Part shown: positions 48,364 to 57,631 of the stretch, piece after piece
Layout of the letters: each line of letters opens with the position of its first letter
How positions within the stretch are numbered: position 1 is the first letter of the stretch
Source of the DNA: Sporosarcina ureae
GTDB lineage: Bacteria > Bacillota > Bacilli > Bacillales_A > Planococcaceae
DNA length: 64,000 bases
Assembly: GCF_029267015.1 (NCBI RefSeq)
Contig: NZ_JARIEA010000003.1
Span: forward strand, 1 to 64,000
Direction of reading: 5' to 3'
Notes under the pieces: generated by a model
Database searches by the model: none
Seen by the model: the letters and a program-made list of their open reading frames with translations, nothing else
What the model was told of the DNA's origin: nothing
Program-made: the position numbers and the translations under genes

Positions 48364-49251
48364 TTAGTTACCTTTAACTTGACTCATTACTTCGTCAGCA
48401 AAGTTGTCTTCACGCTTCTCGATGCCTTCGCCTACTTCATAACGAATAAACTCTACTAATGTTCCACCAGTAGTTTTAACGAAATCACGAACTTTTTGGT
48501 CAGAGTTTTTAACGAAAGCCTGGTCTAGGACACAGATTTCTTCAAAGTACTTTCCAAGACGTCCTTCTACCATTTTCGCTACGATATTTTCTGGCTTACC
48601 TTCGTTTAAAGCTTGCTCAGTCAATACGTTACGCTCTTTTTCTACTTCATCAGCAGATACTTCATCACGTGAGATGTATTTCGGGTTCATTGCTGCAATA
48701 TGCATTGCTACATCTTTCGCTGCATCTGAATCTGTTGAACCTTCAAGAACAGTCAACACTGCGATACGTCCACCCATGTGTAGGTATGGTCCGAAAGCAT
48801 CTTGATCTGTTTTCGTACGGATTTCAAAACGACGAAGAGTGATTTTCTCTCCGATTTTAGCTACTGCGTTTGAAATGTGTTCAGATACAGTCAAGCCGCT
48901 ATCCAATTTCGCTGAGTTTGCTTCTTCAACTGAAGCTGGTTTAGTAGCAATCAAAAACTCAGAAATTTCTTTAACAAGTGTTTGGAAGCCTTCGTTTTTC
49001 GCTACGAAGTCTGTCTCCGCATTCACTTCAAGGATTACTGCTTCGTTACCTTGAACCAGAATGTTTGCAACTCCTTCAGCAGCAATGCGATCTGCTTTCT
49101 TAGCTGCGCTTGAAAGACCTTTTTCACGCATGAATTCCATTGCCGCTGCCATATCACCGTCTACTTGAGTTAGAGCTTTTTTGCAGTCCATCATACCTGC
49201 GCCTGTTTTTTCACGAAGTTCTTTAACCATTTGAGCTGTAATTGTTGCCAT
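48364..49251 (-). CDS. tsf: elongation factor Ts
   Basis: The guanine-nucleotide exchange factor of EF-Tu. The 295 residues start at ATG 49251 ([27 protein letters not shown]), with TAGGAGG upstream; a longer frame is discarded. The conserved TDFV and [15 protein letters not shown] segments are present. It follows rpsB after a 99-bp gap containing an attenuator-like hairpin. Confidence 0.98.
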   Translation of the reverse strand: MATITAQMVKELREKTGAGMMDCKKALTQVDGDMAAAMEFMREKGLSSAAKKADRIAAEGVANILVQGNEAVILEVNAETDFVAKNEGFQTLVKEISEFLIATKPASVEEANSAKLDSGLTVSEHISNAVAKIGEKITLRRFEIRTKTDQDAFGPYLHMGGRIAVLTVLEGSTDSDAAKDVAMHIAAMNPKYISRDEVSADEVEKERNVLTEQALNEGKPENIVAKMVEGRLGKYFEEICVLDQAFVKNSDQKVRDFVKTTGGTLVEFIRYEVGEGIEKREDNFADEVMSQVKGN

Positions 49252-49299
49252 TTTGAAAATTCCTCCTATTATATATAATCTGAAGTCGCTTATTACTTT

Positions 49300-49337
49300 A
49301 AAAAGAGACGATAAGGGGTAAGCCACCTATCGTCTCG
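49300..49337 (-). terminator. rpsB-tsf hairpin
   Basis: A perfect 9-bp stem (GAGACGATA / TATCGTCTC) with a 14-nt loop and TTTTTAAAG after it on the minus strand. It should partially terminate transcription between rpsB and tsf, giving more S2 than EF-Ts. Confidence 0.8.
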
Positions 49338-49350
49338 TCATTTACTAATT

Positions 49351-50088
49351 TCAGTCTGCAGAAACAGTTGCTGTTTCGTTCGCTGTTTCAGCTACTTCTT
49401 CATCTTCACCTTGACGGGATTCAATCAAAGCATCTGCCATTTTGCTTGTTAGTAGACGAACTGCACGGATTGCATCGTCGTTCGCAGGGATGACATAATC
49501 GATTTCGTCCGGATCACAGTTAGTATCAACGATTCCAACAAGTGGAATATGCAATTTGATTGCTTCAGCTACCGCAATACGCTCTTTACGTGGATCTACA
49601 ATAAAGATTACATCTGGTAAGCCTTTCATGTCACGGATACCGCCTAGGAACTTCACAAGACGTTCGTGCTCTTTATTTAATTGAGAAACTTCTTTCTTAG
49701 GAAGTACGTCAAACGTGCCATCCTCTTCCATTTTCTCAATAGCTTTCATACGCGCTACACGCTTTTGAATAGTTCCGAAGTTAGTTAATGTTCCACCCAA
49801 CCAACGTTGGTTGATGTAGTACATTCCAGCACGTTCTGCTTCTTCTTTGATTGCTTCTTGTGCTTGTTTCTTCGTACCTACGAAAAGAACTTTACCACCA
49901 TCAGCACCGACTTGGCGCATGAAGTTGTAAGCTTCCTCTAATTTTTTGACCGTTTTTTGAAGGTCGATGATGTAAATGCCGTTACGCTCCACGAAGATAA
50001 ATTTCTTCATTTTTGGGTTCCAACGACGTGTTTGGTGTCCGAAATGTACACCAGCTTCTAGCAATTGTTTCATTGAGATTACTGACAT
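49351..50088 (-). CDS. rpsB: ribosomal protein uS2
   Basis: A 30S subunit protein of 245 residues. Conserved: [19 protein letters not shown], the YIINQ-like [15 protein letters not shown], and [23 protein letters not shown]. The last 15 residues are acidic and variable. ATG start after AGGAGG. It has its own promoter between swrB and rpsB, so ribosomal expression is separated from the fla/che operon. Confidence 0.98.
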   Translation of the reverse strand: MSVISMKQLLEAGVHFGHQTRRWNPKMKKFIFVERNGIYIIDLQKTVKKLEEAYNFMRQVGADGGKVLFVGTKKQAQEAIKEEAERAGMYYINQRWLGGTLTNFGTIQKRVARMKAIEKMEEDGTFDVLPKKEVSQLNKEHERLVKFLGGIRDMKGLPDVIFIVDPRKERIAVAEAIKLHIPLVGIVDTNCDPDEIDYVIPANDDAIRAVRLLTSKMADALIESRQGEDEEVAETANETATVSAD

Positions 50089-50196
50089 GTTTAATTCCTC
50101 CTATTGGTTTTTATCCTCCGCGTACTTCCAGCGAATAAGTGACCACAATGGCACCAACTCATTCATCCGCACGCGTGTGTAGTAATACCATCTACA

Positions 50197-50225
50197 AAAA
50201 TAACACAGTTCTACTTTCTTTGCAA
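50197..50225 (-). promoter_or_regulatory. rpsB promoter
   Basis: On the minus strand, TTGCAA (50220-50225), 17-nt spacer, TATTTT (50197-50202). It leaves a leader of about 100 nt before rpsB. The -35 lies 15 bp past the swrB stop codon. Confidence 0.6.
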
Positions 50226-50240
50226 CCATTGCAATAAACT

Positions 50241-50759
50241 TTAGCCAAACTTTAATAATAATTCGATTTCAGTCTTCCCTTTTTTTAGCTCTCTTGCAAT
50301 ATCTGAAATAGATTTTCCTTCAGCATATAGTTGTTTTGCTTTCTCCCTGTCATCGAGTGGTCTAGGTTGTGGCTCTTTTTGCGTTTCTTTTTCGTTTCTT
50401 TCGTTCTCCACTGTTTTCTGGTAAGATCGTAAAGCGAAATGGACAGGAACCGGATGAGGCTTCGGCTTTGGTATCGACTCGGTCGTTTGAGCATCTTCAT
50501 CTATTGGATACTCGGCCGCTGCTATATTTGATAAAGGGTTCACTTTGTCTTCCGTCCGTCGATTCAATTGATGAATCAAACGATCATTTTCTTCCTTGAT
50601 CTCTGATAGATAAGCTAACACCGATTGATCCATTTCTTTCATAAGTTGTTGTTGCTTTTTCTCCAGATCATTGAACTTCGAAATCCTCAAGTACAGCAAT
50701 GTCATTATCATAAAACCAACGATTTGTAAGATGAATAAAATAGCTAATAAAATCCCCAT
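50241..50759 (-). CDS. swrB: SwrB (YlxL)-like swarming motility protein
   Basis: A homologue of B. subtilis SwrB, a membrane-anchored protein that promotes flagellar hook-basal-body maturation and sigma-D activation. The 172 residues have one N-terminal transmembrane helix (about 3-25; ILLAILFILQIVGFMIMTLLYL), a coiled coil (about 30-70), a Pro/Glu-rich linker, and a C-terminal helix-turn-helix-like KAKQLYAEGKSISDIAREL with the end KTEIELLLKFG, the family's most conserved part. It is the last gene of the fla/che operon, as in B. subtilis. Confidence 0.85.
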   Translation of the reverse strand: MGILLAILFILQIVGFMIMTLLYLRISKFNDLEKKQQQLMKEMDQSVLAYLSEIKEENDRLIHQLNRRTEDKVNPLSNIAAAEYPIDEDAQTTESIPKPKPHPVPVHFALRSYQKTVENERNEKETQKEPQPRPLDDREKAKQLYAEGKSISDIARELKKGKTEIELLLKFG

Positions 50760-50764
50760 GCCGA

Positions 50765-51058
50765 TTACCCACTGTAATCAACGAACGAGCCTTTAAACGG
50801 GTGCTTGGCTTGTTGTTGTTTTTTCTCTTTTTTTTCTTGTTGTTGAGATCCCTCTTTGGGTTGCTCATCATCTGCATCCAATTTTGCATAAGGATCGGAT
50901 TCCAAAACGGTTTGCTGATTTTTTAGTGCCTGCTTTTCTGTTTGCATATTCGCACTGTCCTGAGCAAGTTGAGACTGCTGTTGTTTTTGCTCCGCAATCT
51001 TTCCCGCTTCAAATGTTTTGGGTATAGCAATTTGAAGTTCAATCGCTTTCAAACTCAT
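50765..51058 (-). CDS. small Gln/Lys-rich protein of unknown function, sigD-associated
   Basis: A 97-residue hydrophilic protein with no recognisable domain, signal peptide or membrane segment. The ends look ordered: N-terminal MSLKAIELQIAIPKTFEAGK and C-terminal HPFKGSFVDYSG. The middle is rich in Gln, Lys, Glu and Asp (three runs of Q; EKKEKKQQQ) and is probably disordered or coiled. The start ATG overlaps the sigD stop codon (4 bp), and swrB begins 5 bp later, so it is tightly coupled. B. subtilis lacks a gene here. I recall similar short proteins at this place in other Bacillota. No function assigned. Confidence 0.75.
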   Translation of the reverse strand: MSLKAIELQIAIPKTFEAGKIAEQKQQQSQLAQDSANMQTEKQALKNQQTVLESDPYAKLDADDEQPKEGSQQQEKKEKKQQQAKHPFKGSFVDYSG

Positions 51059-51831
51059 AAAATCCCTCCATCTGTAATTTCAGCGGCTAGTAGCGACCGT
51101 AATTTAAACAGCGCTTTTGAATGTATTTGCGAGATTCTTGATGTAGATAAGCTTAATATCTCTCCGATTTCCGTCAACGTCATGTCTTCTTGATAAAAAA
51201 GACTGAGCACCATTTGTTCATTTTCATTCAGTTCTTTAATCTTCGTAACCAAATCCCCAATCAATTCACTTTTCACAGCTTGTTGTTCAGGCGTTTTCGT
51301 TTGTTCATCATGCAACACGAAAGTTTGATCGTGATCATCGTCTTCGTTCATTTTTTCATCGATCGATAATACATTTGCAAAATACTGTTCATGCACAGTT
51401 TGATAGACTTGATCGGTTGTCATGCCTAAATGGTCAGCTACTTCCTCGGGTGTTACCGTTCGCAAGTAGGACTGTTCAAGCTTACTGATTTCTTCATCCA
51501 TCTTTTTAGTTTTTTCTCGTGTAGAGCGTGACAGCCAATCTTCCTTTCGTAGTCCATCTATAATGGTACCTCGAATACGAAAAGATGCATATGTGTCAAA
51601 TTTCAAATCACGTGAAGGATCAAATTTTGTTAATGCGTCGAAAAGGCCTTGATAACCAAGTGATTTAATTTCATCACGTGATACATTTTTAGGCAACCCA
51701 GCACTGATTCGTTGAACATGATAATTCACAAGAGGTGTATACATTCGAACTAGCGTATCACCTGCATCAGGATCACGGTCTTCGATCCATAACTTCCACT
51801 GATGTCGTTCAGTTACATCTTGATTTGCCAT
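51055..51831 (-). CDS. sigD: RNA polymerase sigma factor SigD (FliA family)
   Basis: The sigma-28 family factor for late flagellar, chemotaxis and autolysin genes. The 258 residues show region 2 (FDPSRDLKFDTYASFRIRGTIIDGLRKEDW), region 3 (LEQSYLRTVTPEEVADHLGM) and region 4 (LSLFYQEDMTLTEIGEILSLSTSRISQIHSKAL). ATG at 51831 has GAAAGG 10 nt upstream; GTG three codons earlier is the alternative. It lies downstream of cheD behind a terminator-like hairpin, in the position that in B. subtilis makes SigD levels depend on operon read-through. Confidence 0.96.
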   Translation of the reverse strand: MANQDVTERHQWKLWIEDRDPDAGDTLVRMYTPLVNYHVQRISAGLPKNVSRDEIKSLGYQGLFDALTKFDPSRDLKFDTYASFRIRGTIIDGLRKEDWLSRSTREKTKKMDEEISKLEQSYLRTVTPEEVADHLGMTTDQVYQTVHEQYFANVLSIDEKMNEDDDHDQTFVLHDEQTKTPEQQAVKSELIGDLVTKIKELNENEQMVLSLFYQEDMTLTEIGEILSLSTSRISQIHSKALFKLRSLLAAEITDGGIL

Positions 51832-51886
51832 CGAATTCACGCCTTTCCTGTGAGGTTTCTTCTACCGATCTTATCTCTTATGTATA

Positions 51887-51895
51887 AGTATAACA
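51887..51895 (-). promoter_or_regulatory. weak candidate sigD promoter
   Basis: TGTTATACT on the minus strand is an extended -10 pattern (TATACT at 51887-51892), with no good -35. It lies between the hairpin at 51907-51938 and sigD. Confidence 0.3.
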
Positions 51896-51906
51896 AATGC
51901 CAATAG

Positions 51907-51938
51907 ATAAAGGCGACTAATGTATTAGCCGCCTTTGC
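51907..51938 (-). terminator. hairpin between cheD and sigD
   Basis: A stem AAAGGCGGCTAA / TTAG-TCGCCTTT with a 4-nt loop on the minus strand, 9 bp past the cheD stop codon. The following tract is only weakly T-rich (TATCTATT), so leaky termination is likely. Confidence 0.6.
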
Positions 51939-51946
51939 TCTTACTG

Positions 51947-52441
51947 TTAAATTTCCTGTGTTCCGGCATTGACGGTACGAACATGTAGGATACCTGTATC
52001 AGGATCAAATTCAATTGTACGTCCACTCGAGCCACCCGTATCTTCTGCAACAATCGGGATTGAGTATCTCTTCAATTCCTTTTTAACAGCCTCTACATTG
52101 CGCGGGCCGATACGAATTGTATCATTCGAACCGAATTGAAACATTTGTGCGCCACCAGCAATTTTCGCCTTAATACTGAAAGGTCTGACCCCTTCTGATT
52201 TTAATAATTCCAGCAAAGCATGAATACCCGTGTCTGCGAATTTCGCTACATTTAGTTTTGTCGATTTACCTAACTCACTGTCAGGCAACATAACATGTAC
52301 CATACCGGCTATTTTCTTTGAAGAATCATACAGTACTACACCTACACATGAACCCAGTCCTGATGTGCGAATCGTGTGAGGGGATTTCACAATATTCATA
52401 TCTGCAATCCCTACGCGTACTACTGTTTGGATAGCTGCCAT
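51947..52441 (-). CDS. cheD: chemoreceptor glutamine deamidase CheD
   Basis: This enzyme deamidates glutamines on chemoreceptors and, by binding CheC, takes part in adaptation. The 164 residues carry the catalytic Cys in SGLGSCVGVVLYD (about 33), the His in GMVHVMLPDS (about 49) and a downstream Thr region. It begins one base after the cheC stop codon, with AGGAG 8 nt upstream inside cheC. Confidence 0.97.
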   Translation of the reverse strand: MAAIQTVVRVGIADMNIVKSPHTIRTSGLGSCVGVVLYDSSKKIAGMVHVMLPDSELGKSTKLNVAKFADTGIHALLELLKSEGVRPFSIKAKIAGGAQMFQFGSNDTIRIGPRNVEAVKKELKRYSIPIVAEDTGGSSGRTIEFDPDTGILHVRTVNAGTQEI

Positions 52442-53074
52442 CTACAAGACTCCTAGCGAACTGAATATCGTACGGTAAGACGGCGGGTCAGGTAGTAAGA
52501 AGAAGTGTCCAGCCAGACTAGACATTCCATGTTCACCTTCTTGCAATATTTCCGTCTCAATGACGATTACTTCATCACTATACTGCGATACTTCGATCAG
52601 GCCGAAGCTGACAATGGCACCCACCATGTCAATACTTAATGAGGGTACAGTTGGATAAATATTTAATGATGTAAAATCAGAAAGCGAAGATAGATAGGAA
52701 CCTGATAAGATATTTCCCAGTTCCTGAAGCGCAGATGCACCCATTCCCAAATCCTCTGCATCAGTAAAAGTAAAGCTCGTATCACCAGTTAGTTTGCGGA
52801 TAAATTGTGTAGCAGATTCAATAGTCAGCACAAAAAACATTGTCCCTGTCAAATCGCCTTCTATGCGTAAAAAGATGCCCGCAACCACTTTTTCACTGCC
52901 GCCTGCCAGATTAAACATTTCATCAAATGTAACTAACTCAACATTAGGTACGCGCATATCAATCTTCTGACCTAACAGCTGAGATAGTGACGTTGCTGCA
53001 TGCGCTGCTCCAATATTACCAATTTCCTTTAAGACATCCAAATGCATTTCTGTAATTTCATTTTCAGAATTCAT
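52442..53074 (-). CDS. cheC: CheY-P phosphatase CheC
   Basis: This enzyme dephosphorylates CheY-P and activates or sequesters CheD. The 210 residues contain both CheC/FliY-type active sites: KEIGNIGAAHA (about 18) and QELGNILSGSY (about 116), each with the ExxN pair. ATG at 53074 is chosen (AAGG 9 nt upstream); it overlaps the end of cheW by 11 bp. Confidence 0.96.
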   Translation of the reverse strand: MNSENEITEMHLDVLKEIGNIGAAHAATSLSQLLGQKIDMRVPNVELVTFDEMFNLAGGSEKVVAGIFLRIEGDLTGTMFFVLTIESATQFIRKLTGDTSFTFTDAEDLGMGASALQELGNILSGSYLSSLSDFTSLNIYPTVPSLSIDMVGAIVSFGLIEVSQYSDEVIVIETEILQEGEHGMSSLAGHFFLLPDPPSYRTIFSSLGVL

Positions 53075-53531
53075 CTGCATTCGCCTTCTTAATCGGCTGC
53101 AAAACTTTATCTAGATTCAACATGACCAATAATCTCTTATCGACTTTTGCTACTCCTGAAATGAATTCGGACTCCACAGATCCCACTACTTCGGGTTGAG
53201 GCCCTATTGCACTTGTCGGCACATCCATCACATCATTGGCATCATCTACGATTAATCCGACCTCAGAATCTGCATGCGACACAATTATAATACAACTTGT
53301 CTCGTCAAACTCTTTAGTCTCCATATCAAAACGTTCACGCAAGTCTACTACAGGCGTTACTACACCACGTAAATTTAACACCCCTTTGACATAAGAAGGC
53401 ATACGGGGGACGCGTGTAATTGATAAAGACTTCTCAATCGATTCCACCACATCAATGCCAATCGCATATTCTTTATTCATCAATTGGAAGACAATTACTT
53501 TCATATCACTTACTTCTATTGCATTTGTCAT
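53064..53531 (-). CDS. cheW: chemotaxis coupling protein CheW
   Basis: An adaptor that links chemoreceptors to CheA. The 155 residues form a CheW-like SH3 fold: VIVFQLMNKEYAIGIDVVESIEK, then RVPRMPSYVKGVLNLRGVVTPVVDLRERF and VGLIVDDANDVMDV. It follows cheA after 13 bp and overlaps cheC. Confidence 0.97.
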   Translation of the reverse strand: MTNAIEVSDMKVIVFQLMNKEYAIGIDVVESIEKSLSITRVPRMPSYVKGVLNLRGVVTPVVDLRERFDMETKEFDETSCIIIVSHADSEVGLIVDDANDVMDVPTSAIGPQPEVVGSVESEFISGVAKVDKRLLVMLNLDKVLQPIKKANADEF

Positions 53532-53544
53532 GTCATCACCTCGA

Positions 53545-55617
53545 TTATTTAATCAATGCATTACAGTCAACAATTAATGCGACTTGACCATTTCCTAGAA
53601 TCGTAGCACCTGAGATCGCAAAGACACTCTGCAAGTATTCCCCGAGTGATTTTAAGACGATTTCTTGTTGACCAATAAATGAATCTACGACTAAACCAGC
53701 TAAACTTTCACCTTTACGAACAATTACGATAGACTGGAACTCATCTTCTTCATTACTTCTATTCTTCATTTCAAATATATCTTTCAAGTCTACTAACGGC
53801 ACAATAGTCCCACGGAAGTCAATGACTGGTTGATTATGCGCATTTAAAATATCAGACTTCTGAATAATGGCAGTCTCAATGATAGAAGACAATGGAATTG
53901 CATATATTTCTTGATCCAACTCTACTAACATGACAGAAATAATAGAAAGAGTAAGAGGTAACTGCACCTGGAATAACGAACCTTTTCCTTCTGTCGAATC
54001 GATAGATATGTGTCCACCAAGAGATTCAATAGTATTTTTAACTACGTCTAGACCCACACCACGACCTGAGACGTCAGTTATGGAAGCAGCCGTTGAAAAC
54101 CCTGAAGCTAAAATCAATTCAGCCACTTGCTTATTTGTTAATGAATCTGCCGCTTCGGGACTGATAATTCCTTTTTCAATTGCCTTACCTACGACACGCT
54201 CACGGTTTACACCTGCTCCGTCATCTTCAAGCTCAATGAATACATGGTTACCCGAATGGTAGGCACGTAATGTTACAGTTCCTACTTCTGGCTTACCTTT
54301 CGCGATACGTTCTTCAGGCATTTCAATTCCATGATCTAAAGCATTTCTAATCAAGTGAACAAGTGGATCTCCTATTTCATCGATTACAGTACGGTCTAGT
54401 TCTGTTTCAGCTCCCACAATCTCCAAATCGATTTTCTTATTGAGATCCCGTGCCAATTGACGCACCATTTTAGGGAATCGATTGAAAACAGTTTCCACTG
54501 GCACCATTCGCATATTTAGAATAATATTCTGCAAGTCTCCTGATACACGTGTCATTCTCTCAACAGACTCATTCAATTCCGGGTTATGTAATTCACTCGC
54601 AATCGATTGAAGACGTCCGCGGTCGATAACCAGCTCTTCAAATAAGTTCATTAAAATATCAAGTCGATCAATATTTACCCGTATAGTTTTATTAGAGTTG
54701 GAGGACGCAGACTTTTTAGTTTTAATAGCTTCTTTTGACACTTTTTCTATCGGCGTAACATTAGCAACTGGCACAATGGTTGTTTCAATCACTTCTGGTG
54801 GTGCTTCATTTTCATTTATCGCAGCTTGCTTATATTTCTGAACATATTCATCTGTAATATGTGTGATTTTCACGTCTTCTATTTCAGAAACTTTCATTAC
54901 TTTTGCTTTCAGGTCTTCAGCGTCCTCCTGAGTCAATAACACAATCGTAAATTTCTGATCAAAATCTTCATTTTCCAACTGTTCTACAGTAGGAACAGTT
55001 TTTATAACTTCGCCTGACTTTTCTAAAATCTCAAACGTCATGAACACGCGTGCCACTTTTAACAAGCAGTCTTCACGTAACGTTACTGTAATCTCTAATG
55101 CATTAAAGCCTTGCTCGGCAGATTGAGAAATAACCGTCAATTCAAATTCATCGTATTGAACCCCTGTAGAAGTGACCACTTCAATTAGTGCTTCCTCAGT
55201 AGTCGCTGATACAGAATCCTCGGCCAAATCAAGCGGTTGTCCTGCTTCGATTCGATTTAGCGTATCAACTAATTTGCTGACGTCTTTTTTTCCATCTCCG
55301 CCAGATTCAATGTCTTGTACCATTAGTTCGAGATCATCCACCGCTTCAAATACAACGTCTAAAATTTCAGTTGTGACATTGATCTTTGAATTTCGGATTG
55401 CATCTAGAACGTTCTCCATCTTGTGCGTTAAATCTGCGATATCTTCATATCCCATTGTCGCTGACATTCCTTTAAGCGTATGTGCCGCTCTAAAGACTTC
55501 ATTGACAATTGCCAGATCATCCGGATCATTCTCTAACGCGAGTAATTGCTCACTACAAGCTTGTAAGTGTTCTTTACTTTCTTCGATGAACATGTCCAAA
55601 TACTGACTTACATCCAT
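53545..55617 (-). CDS. cheA: chemotaxis histidine kinase CheA
   Basis: The central chemotaxis kinase that phosphorylates CheY and CheB. The 690 residues show P1 with the phospho-acceptor His in AAHTLKGMSATMG (about 46), P2 response-regulator-binding domain (about 155-265), P3 dimerisation helices (about 310-370), P4 ATPase (LIRNALDHGIE N-box; DDGAGVN; DVSGRGVGLDVVK), and a CheW-like P5 domain (about 550-690). It follows cheB after 15 bp in the canonical order. Confidence 0.97.
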   Translation of the reverse strand: MDVSQYLDMFIEESKEHLQACSEQLLALENDPDDLAIVNEVFRAAHTLKGMSATMGYEDIADLTHKMENVLDAIRNSKINVTTEILDVVFEAVDDLELMVQDIESGGDGKKDVSKLVDTLNRIEAGQPLDLAEDSVSATTEEALIEVVTSTGVQYDEFELTVISQSAEQGFNALEITVTLREDCLLKVARVFMTFEILEKSGEVIKTVPTVEQLENEDFDQKFTIVLLTQEDAEDLKAKVMKVSEIEDVKITHITDEYVQKYKQAAINENEAPPEVIETTIVPVANVTPIEKVSKEAIKTKKSASSNSNKTIRVNIDRLDILMNLFEELVIDRGRLQSIASELHNPELNESVERMTRVSGDLQNIILNMRMVPVETVFNRFPKMVRQLARDLNKKIDLEIVGAETELDRTVIDEIGDPLVHLIRNALDHGIEMPEERIAKGKPEVGTVTLRAYHSGNHVFIELEDDGAGVNRERVVGKAIEKGIISPEAADSLTNKQVAELILASGFSTAASITDVSGRGVGLDVVKNTIESLGGHISIDSTEGKGSLFQVQLPLTLSIISVMLVELDQEIYAIPLSSIIETAIIQKSDILNAHNQPVIDFRGTIVPLVDLKDIFEMKNRSNEEDEFQSIVIVRKGESLAGLVVDSFIGQQEIVLKSLGEYLQSVFAISGATILGNGQVALIVDCNALIK

Positions 55618-55632
55618 TGCAAAGCCCCCTAG

Positions 55633-56763
55633 TTACTTCAAATTTCCCATTATGGCATTGGCGATCTCTTGCACGTCTTTGATTTCATCACTCAGACCTG
55701 CATCTATTATGGCTTTGGGCATTCCATACACAACGGAAGTTTTCTGGGATTCCGCTATGGTAATCGTTTTGCATGAAGCGCGTAAAAGTTCCATGCCTTC
55801 TTTTCCATCAGACCCCATGCCTGTCATGATAGCTGTTACAAATTTCAATTCTTTATGTGTGGCCGCTGATTCTAATAGCACATTTACTGCTGGGCGGTGT
55901 CCAGAACGCGGTGGTTCGTTTCCATCCAATACAATTTGATAACCTGTTCTGGATTTCTCGAACTTCAAATGTAATCCCCCTGGTGCAATATAAGCTGTTC
56001 CATTTTCGATTAGCTCTCCATGTTCAGCTTCTTTAACTGCGATTTCACTTAAGCCATTAAGTCGTTCGGCTAATGACTTTGTGAAGCCGGGTGGCATATG
56101 CTGAACGATGAGAATTGGATAGGGAAACTCTGCAGGAAACCTAGTTATAACTTCTTGTAAGGCTCTTGGACCCCCAGTCGATGTACCTATTATAACAAAC
56201 GTTTGGGCAATAAGTGTAATATTTTTAGAAAAACTTACAGTTTGTACCGGTATTGACGGAACGATTCTATTTTCATTCGCTGTATTCATTCTAGTTGTCG
56301 GTGTTGCATACTTTTTTTGTGGCGGGGTAATTTTTCTTGTTAACGTCTGAATCCCCACATTTGAGGCGGCAAATACTTTCTCTACGATCTCTTTTTCGAT
56401 TTCGTGAAGATTTAACGAAATAGCACCACCTGGTTTTGCTATAACATCCACTGCTCCGTATTCTATAGCGAGTACGGCATTTTCTGTATTATGTTTTGTC
56501 GTACTCGATAATATCACTACAGGGATCGGCATTTGATCCATAATAAGCTTTAAAGCTTCTAGCCCATTCATCATAGGCATCTCAATATCCATTGTGATGA
56601 CATCGGGATGAAGATCACGTACCTTTTCTACTGCATCCTTGCCATTTCTAGCAATGCCGATAACTTCCATTAAGGGGTGTTTATTCAACATATCGGAAAT
56701 TAACTTCCGCATAAAAGCTGAGTCGTCGACAACTAAAATCCGTCTTTTCTTTCCAGTAATCAA
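55633..56763 (-). CDS. cheB: chemotaxis methylesterase CheB
   Basis: A response regulator with a methylesterase domain that removes methyl groups from receptors. The receiver (about 8-125) has VVDDSAF, the phospho-acceptor Asp in ITMDIEMPMMNG and Lys in IAKPGG. The esterase (about 190-370) has the Ser in GTSTGGPRALQ, the His in VQHMPPGFT and the Asp in MTGMGSDG. The start is uncertain: TTG at 56763, 10 nt after AAGGGG, is preferred to GTG at 56772, which touches the Shine-Dalgarno and overlaps flhG. Confidence 0.94.
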   Translation of the reverse strand: MITGKKRRILVVDDSAFMRKLISDMLNKHPLMEVIGIARNGKDAVEKVRDLHPDVITMDIEMPMMNGLEALKLIMDQMPIPVVILSSTTKHNTENAVLAIEYGAVDVIAKPGGAISLNLHEIEKEIVEKVFAASNVGIQTLTRKITPPQKKYATPTTRMNTANENRIVPSIPVQTVSFSKNITLIAQTFVIIGTSTGGPRALQEVITRFPAEFPYPILIVQHMPPGFTKSLAERLNGLSEIAVKEAEHGELIENGTAYIAPGGLHLKFEKSRTGYQIVLDGNEPPRSGHRPAVNVLLESAATHKELKFVTAIMTGMGSDGKEGMELLRASCKTITIAESQKTSVVYGMPKAIIDAGLSDEIKDVQEIANAIMGNLK

Positions 56764-56764
56764 A

Positions 56765-57631
56765 TCACACACGCCCCTTCTGAAATATACCTTTGATTTT
56801 ATCTATGAATCCAGAGGTTTCTATAGAAGTGCTAGGCTTATCGTCGTGCAAGAATGTATCAGTAATGGCCAGCATACGCTTGCTGACTTTTGCATTGGGA
56901 TATAGCTTAACGAAAGGTGACTGTGCAATCACCGCATTACGTACATGAATATCATCGGGCAAGAATCCTAAAACACTAGTTTCTACAGATAAAAATCTTC
57001 GCATAGCTAATTGGAGACGTGCGACGGAATCCCGACCATCTTGCTCCTTCAGTACACGATTACTGACTATGCGGATAGTTTTATTCGCATCTTGTAAACA
57101 GATGAATTTTATCATCGAATATGCATCCGTAATCGATGTTGGCTCAGGTGTCGCAATTAAAATTATTTCATCCATCGCCAATATTAAATCAATAGAACTC
57201 TTCGTGGCTCCTGCACCCATATCGAATAAAATAACGTCATACTCCATCTGTAAAATAGAGAACGCTTCAATCAATCGATTAAACATCGTATCCGACCATT
57301 CAACGACTGTCTCCAGTCCAGAACCTCCTGCAATAAATGCCAAGTTTTCTTCAATCGGTGTCACGACGTCTTCTAATTGTTGGATGTCAGTCAAGTAATC
57401 TTTTAAATGATAACTAGGAGTAGCGCCAAATAATATATGAATATTCCCCATTCCAATATCCATATCCACGATTAAAACTTTCTTGCCCTTTGCTACTAAT
57501 GCGTAAGAAAAATTTGCAGTAAAATTCGACTTACCTACTCCACCTTTACCACTGATAATGGCAATTGAGCGAGCTACAGGTCTTTGATTTCTGATCATTT
57601 TTAGTCTAAGGGCTTCTGCCTGATCATGCAT
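56765..57631 (-). CDS. flhG: flagellar number regulator FlhG (YlxH, MinD-like ATPase)
   Basis: A MinD/ParA-type ATPase that works with FlhF to set flagellar position and number. The 288 residues have deviant Walker A SGKGGVGKSNFTAN (about 29), VLIVDMDIGMGN and switch VILFDMGAGA. ATG at 57631 (MHDQAEALRLKMIRNQ) overlaps flhF by 8 bp. The N-terminal DQA.LR stretch matches the FlhF-activating helix of this family. The C-terminal amphipathic helix is the likely membrane anchor. Confidence 0.95.
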   Translation of the reverse strand: MHDQAEALRLKMIRNQRPVARSIAIISGKGGVGKSNFTANFSYALVAKGKKVLIVDMDIGMGNIHILFGATPSYHLKDYLTDIQQLEDVVTPIEENLAFIAGGSGLETVVEWSDTMFNRLIEAFSILQMEYDVILFDMGAGATKSSIDLILAMDEIILIATPEPTSITDAYSMIKFICLQDANKTIRIVSNRVLKEQDGRDSVARLQLAMRRFLSVETSVLGFLPDDIHVRNAVIAQSPFVKLYPNAKVSKRMLAITDTFLHDDKPSTSIETSGFIDKIKGIFQKGRV

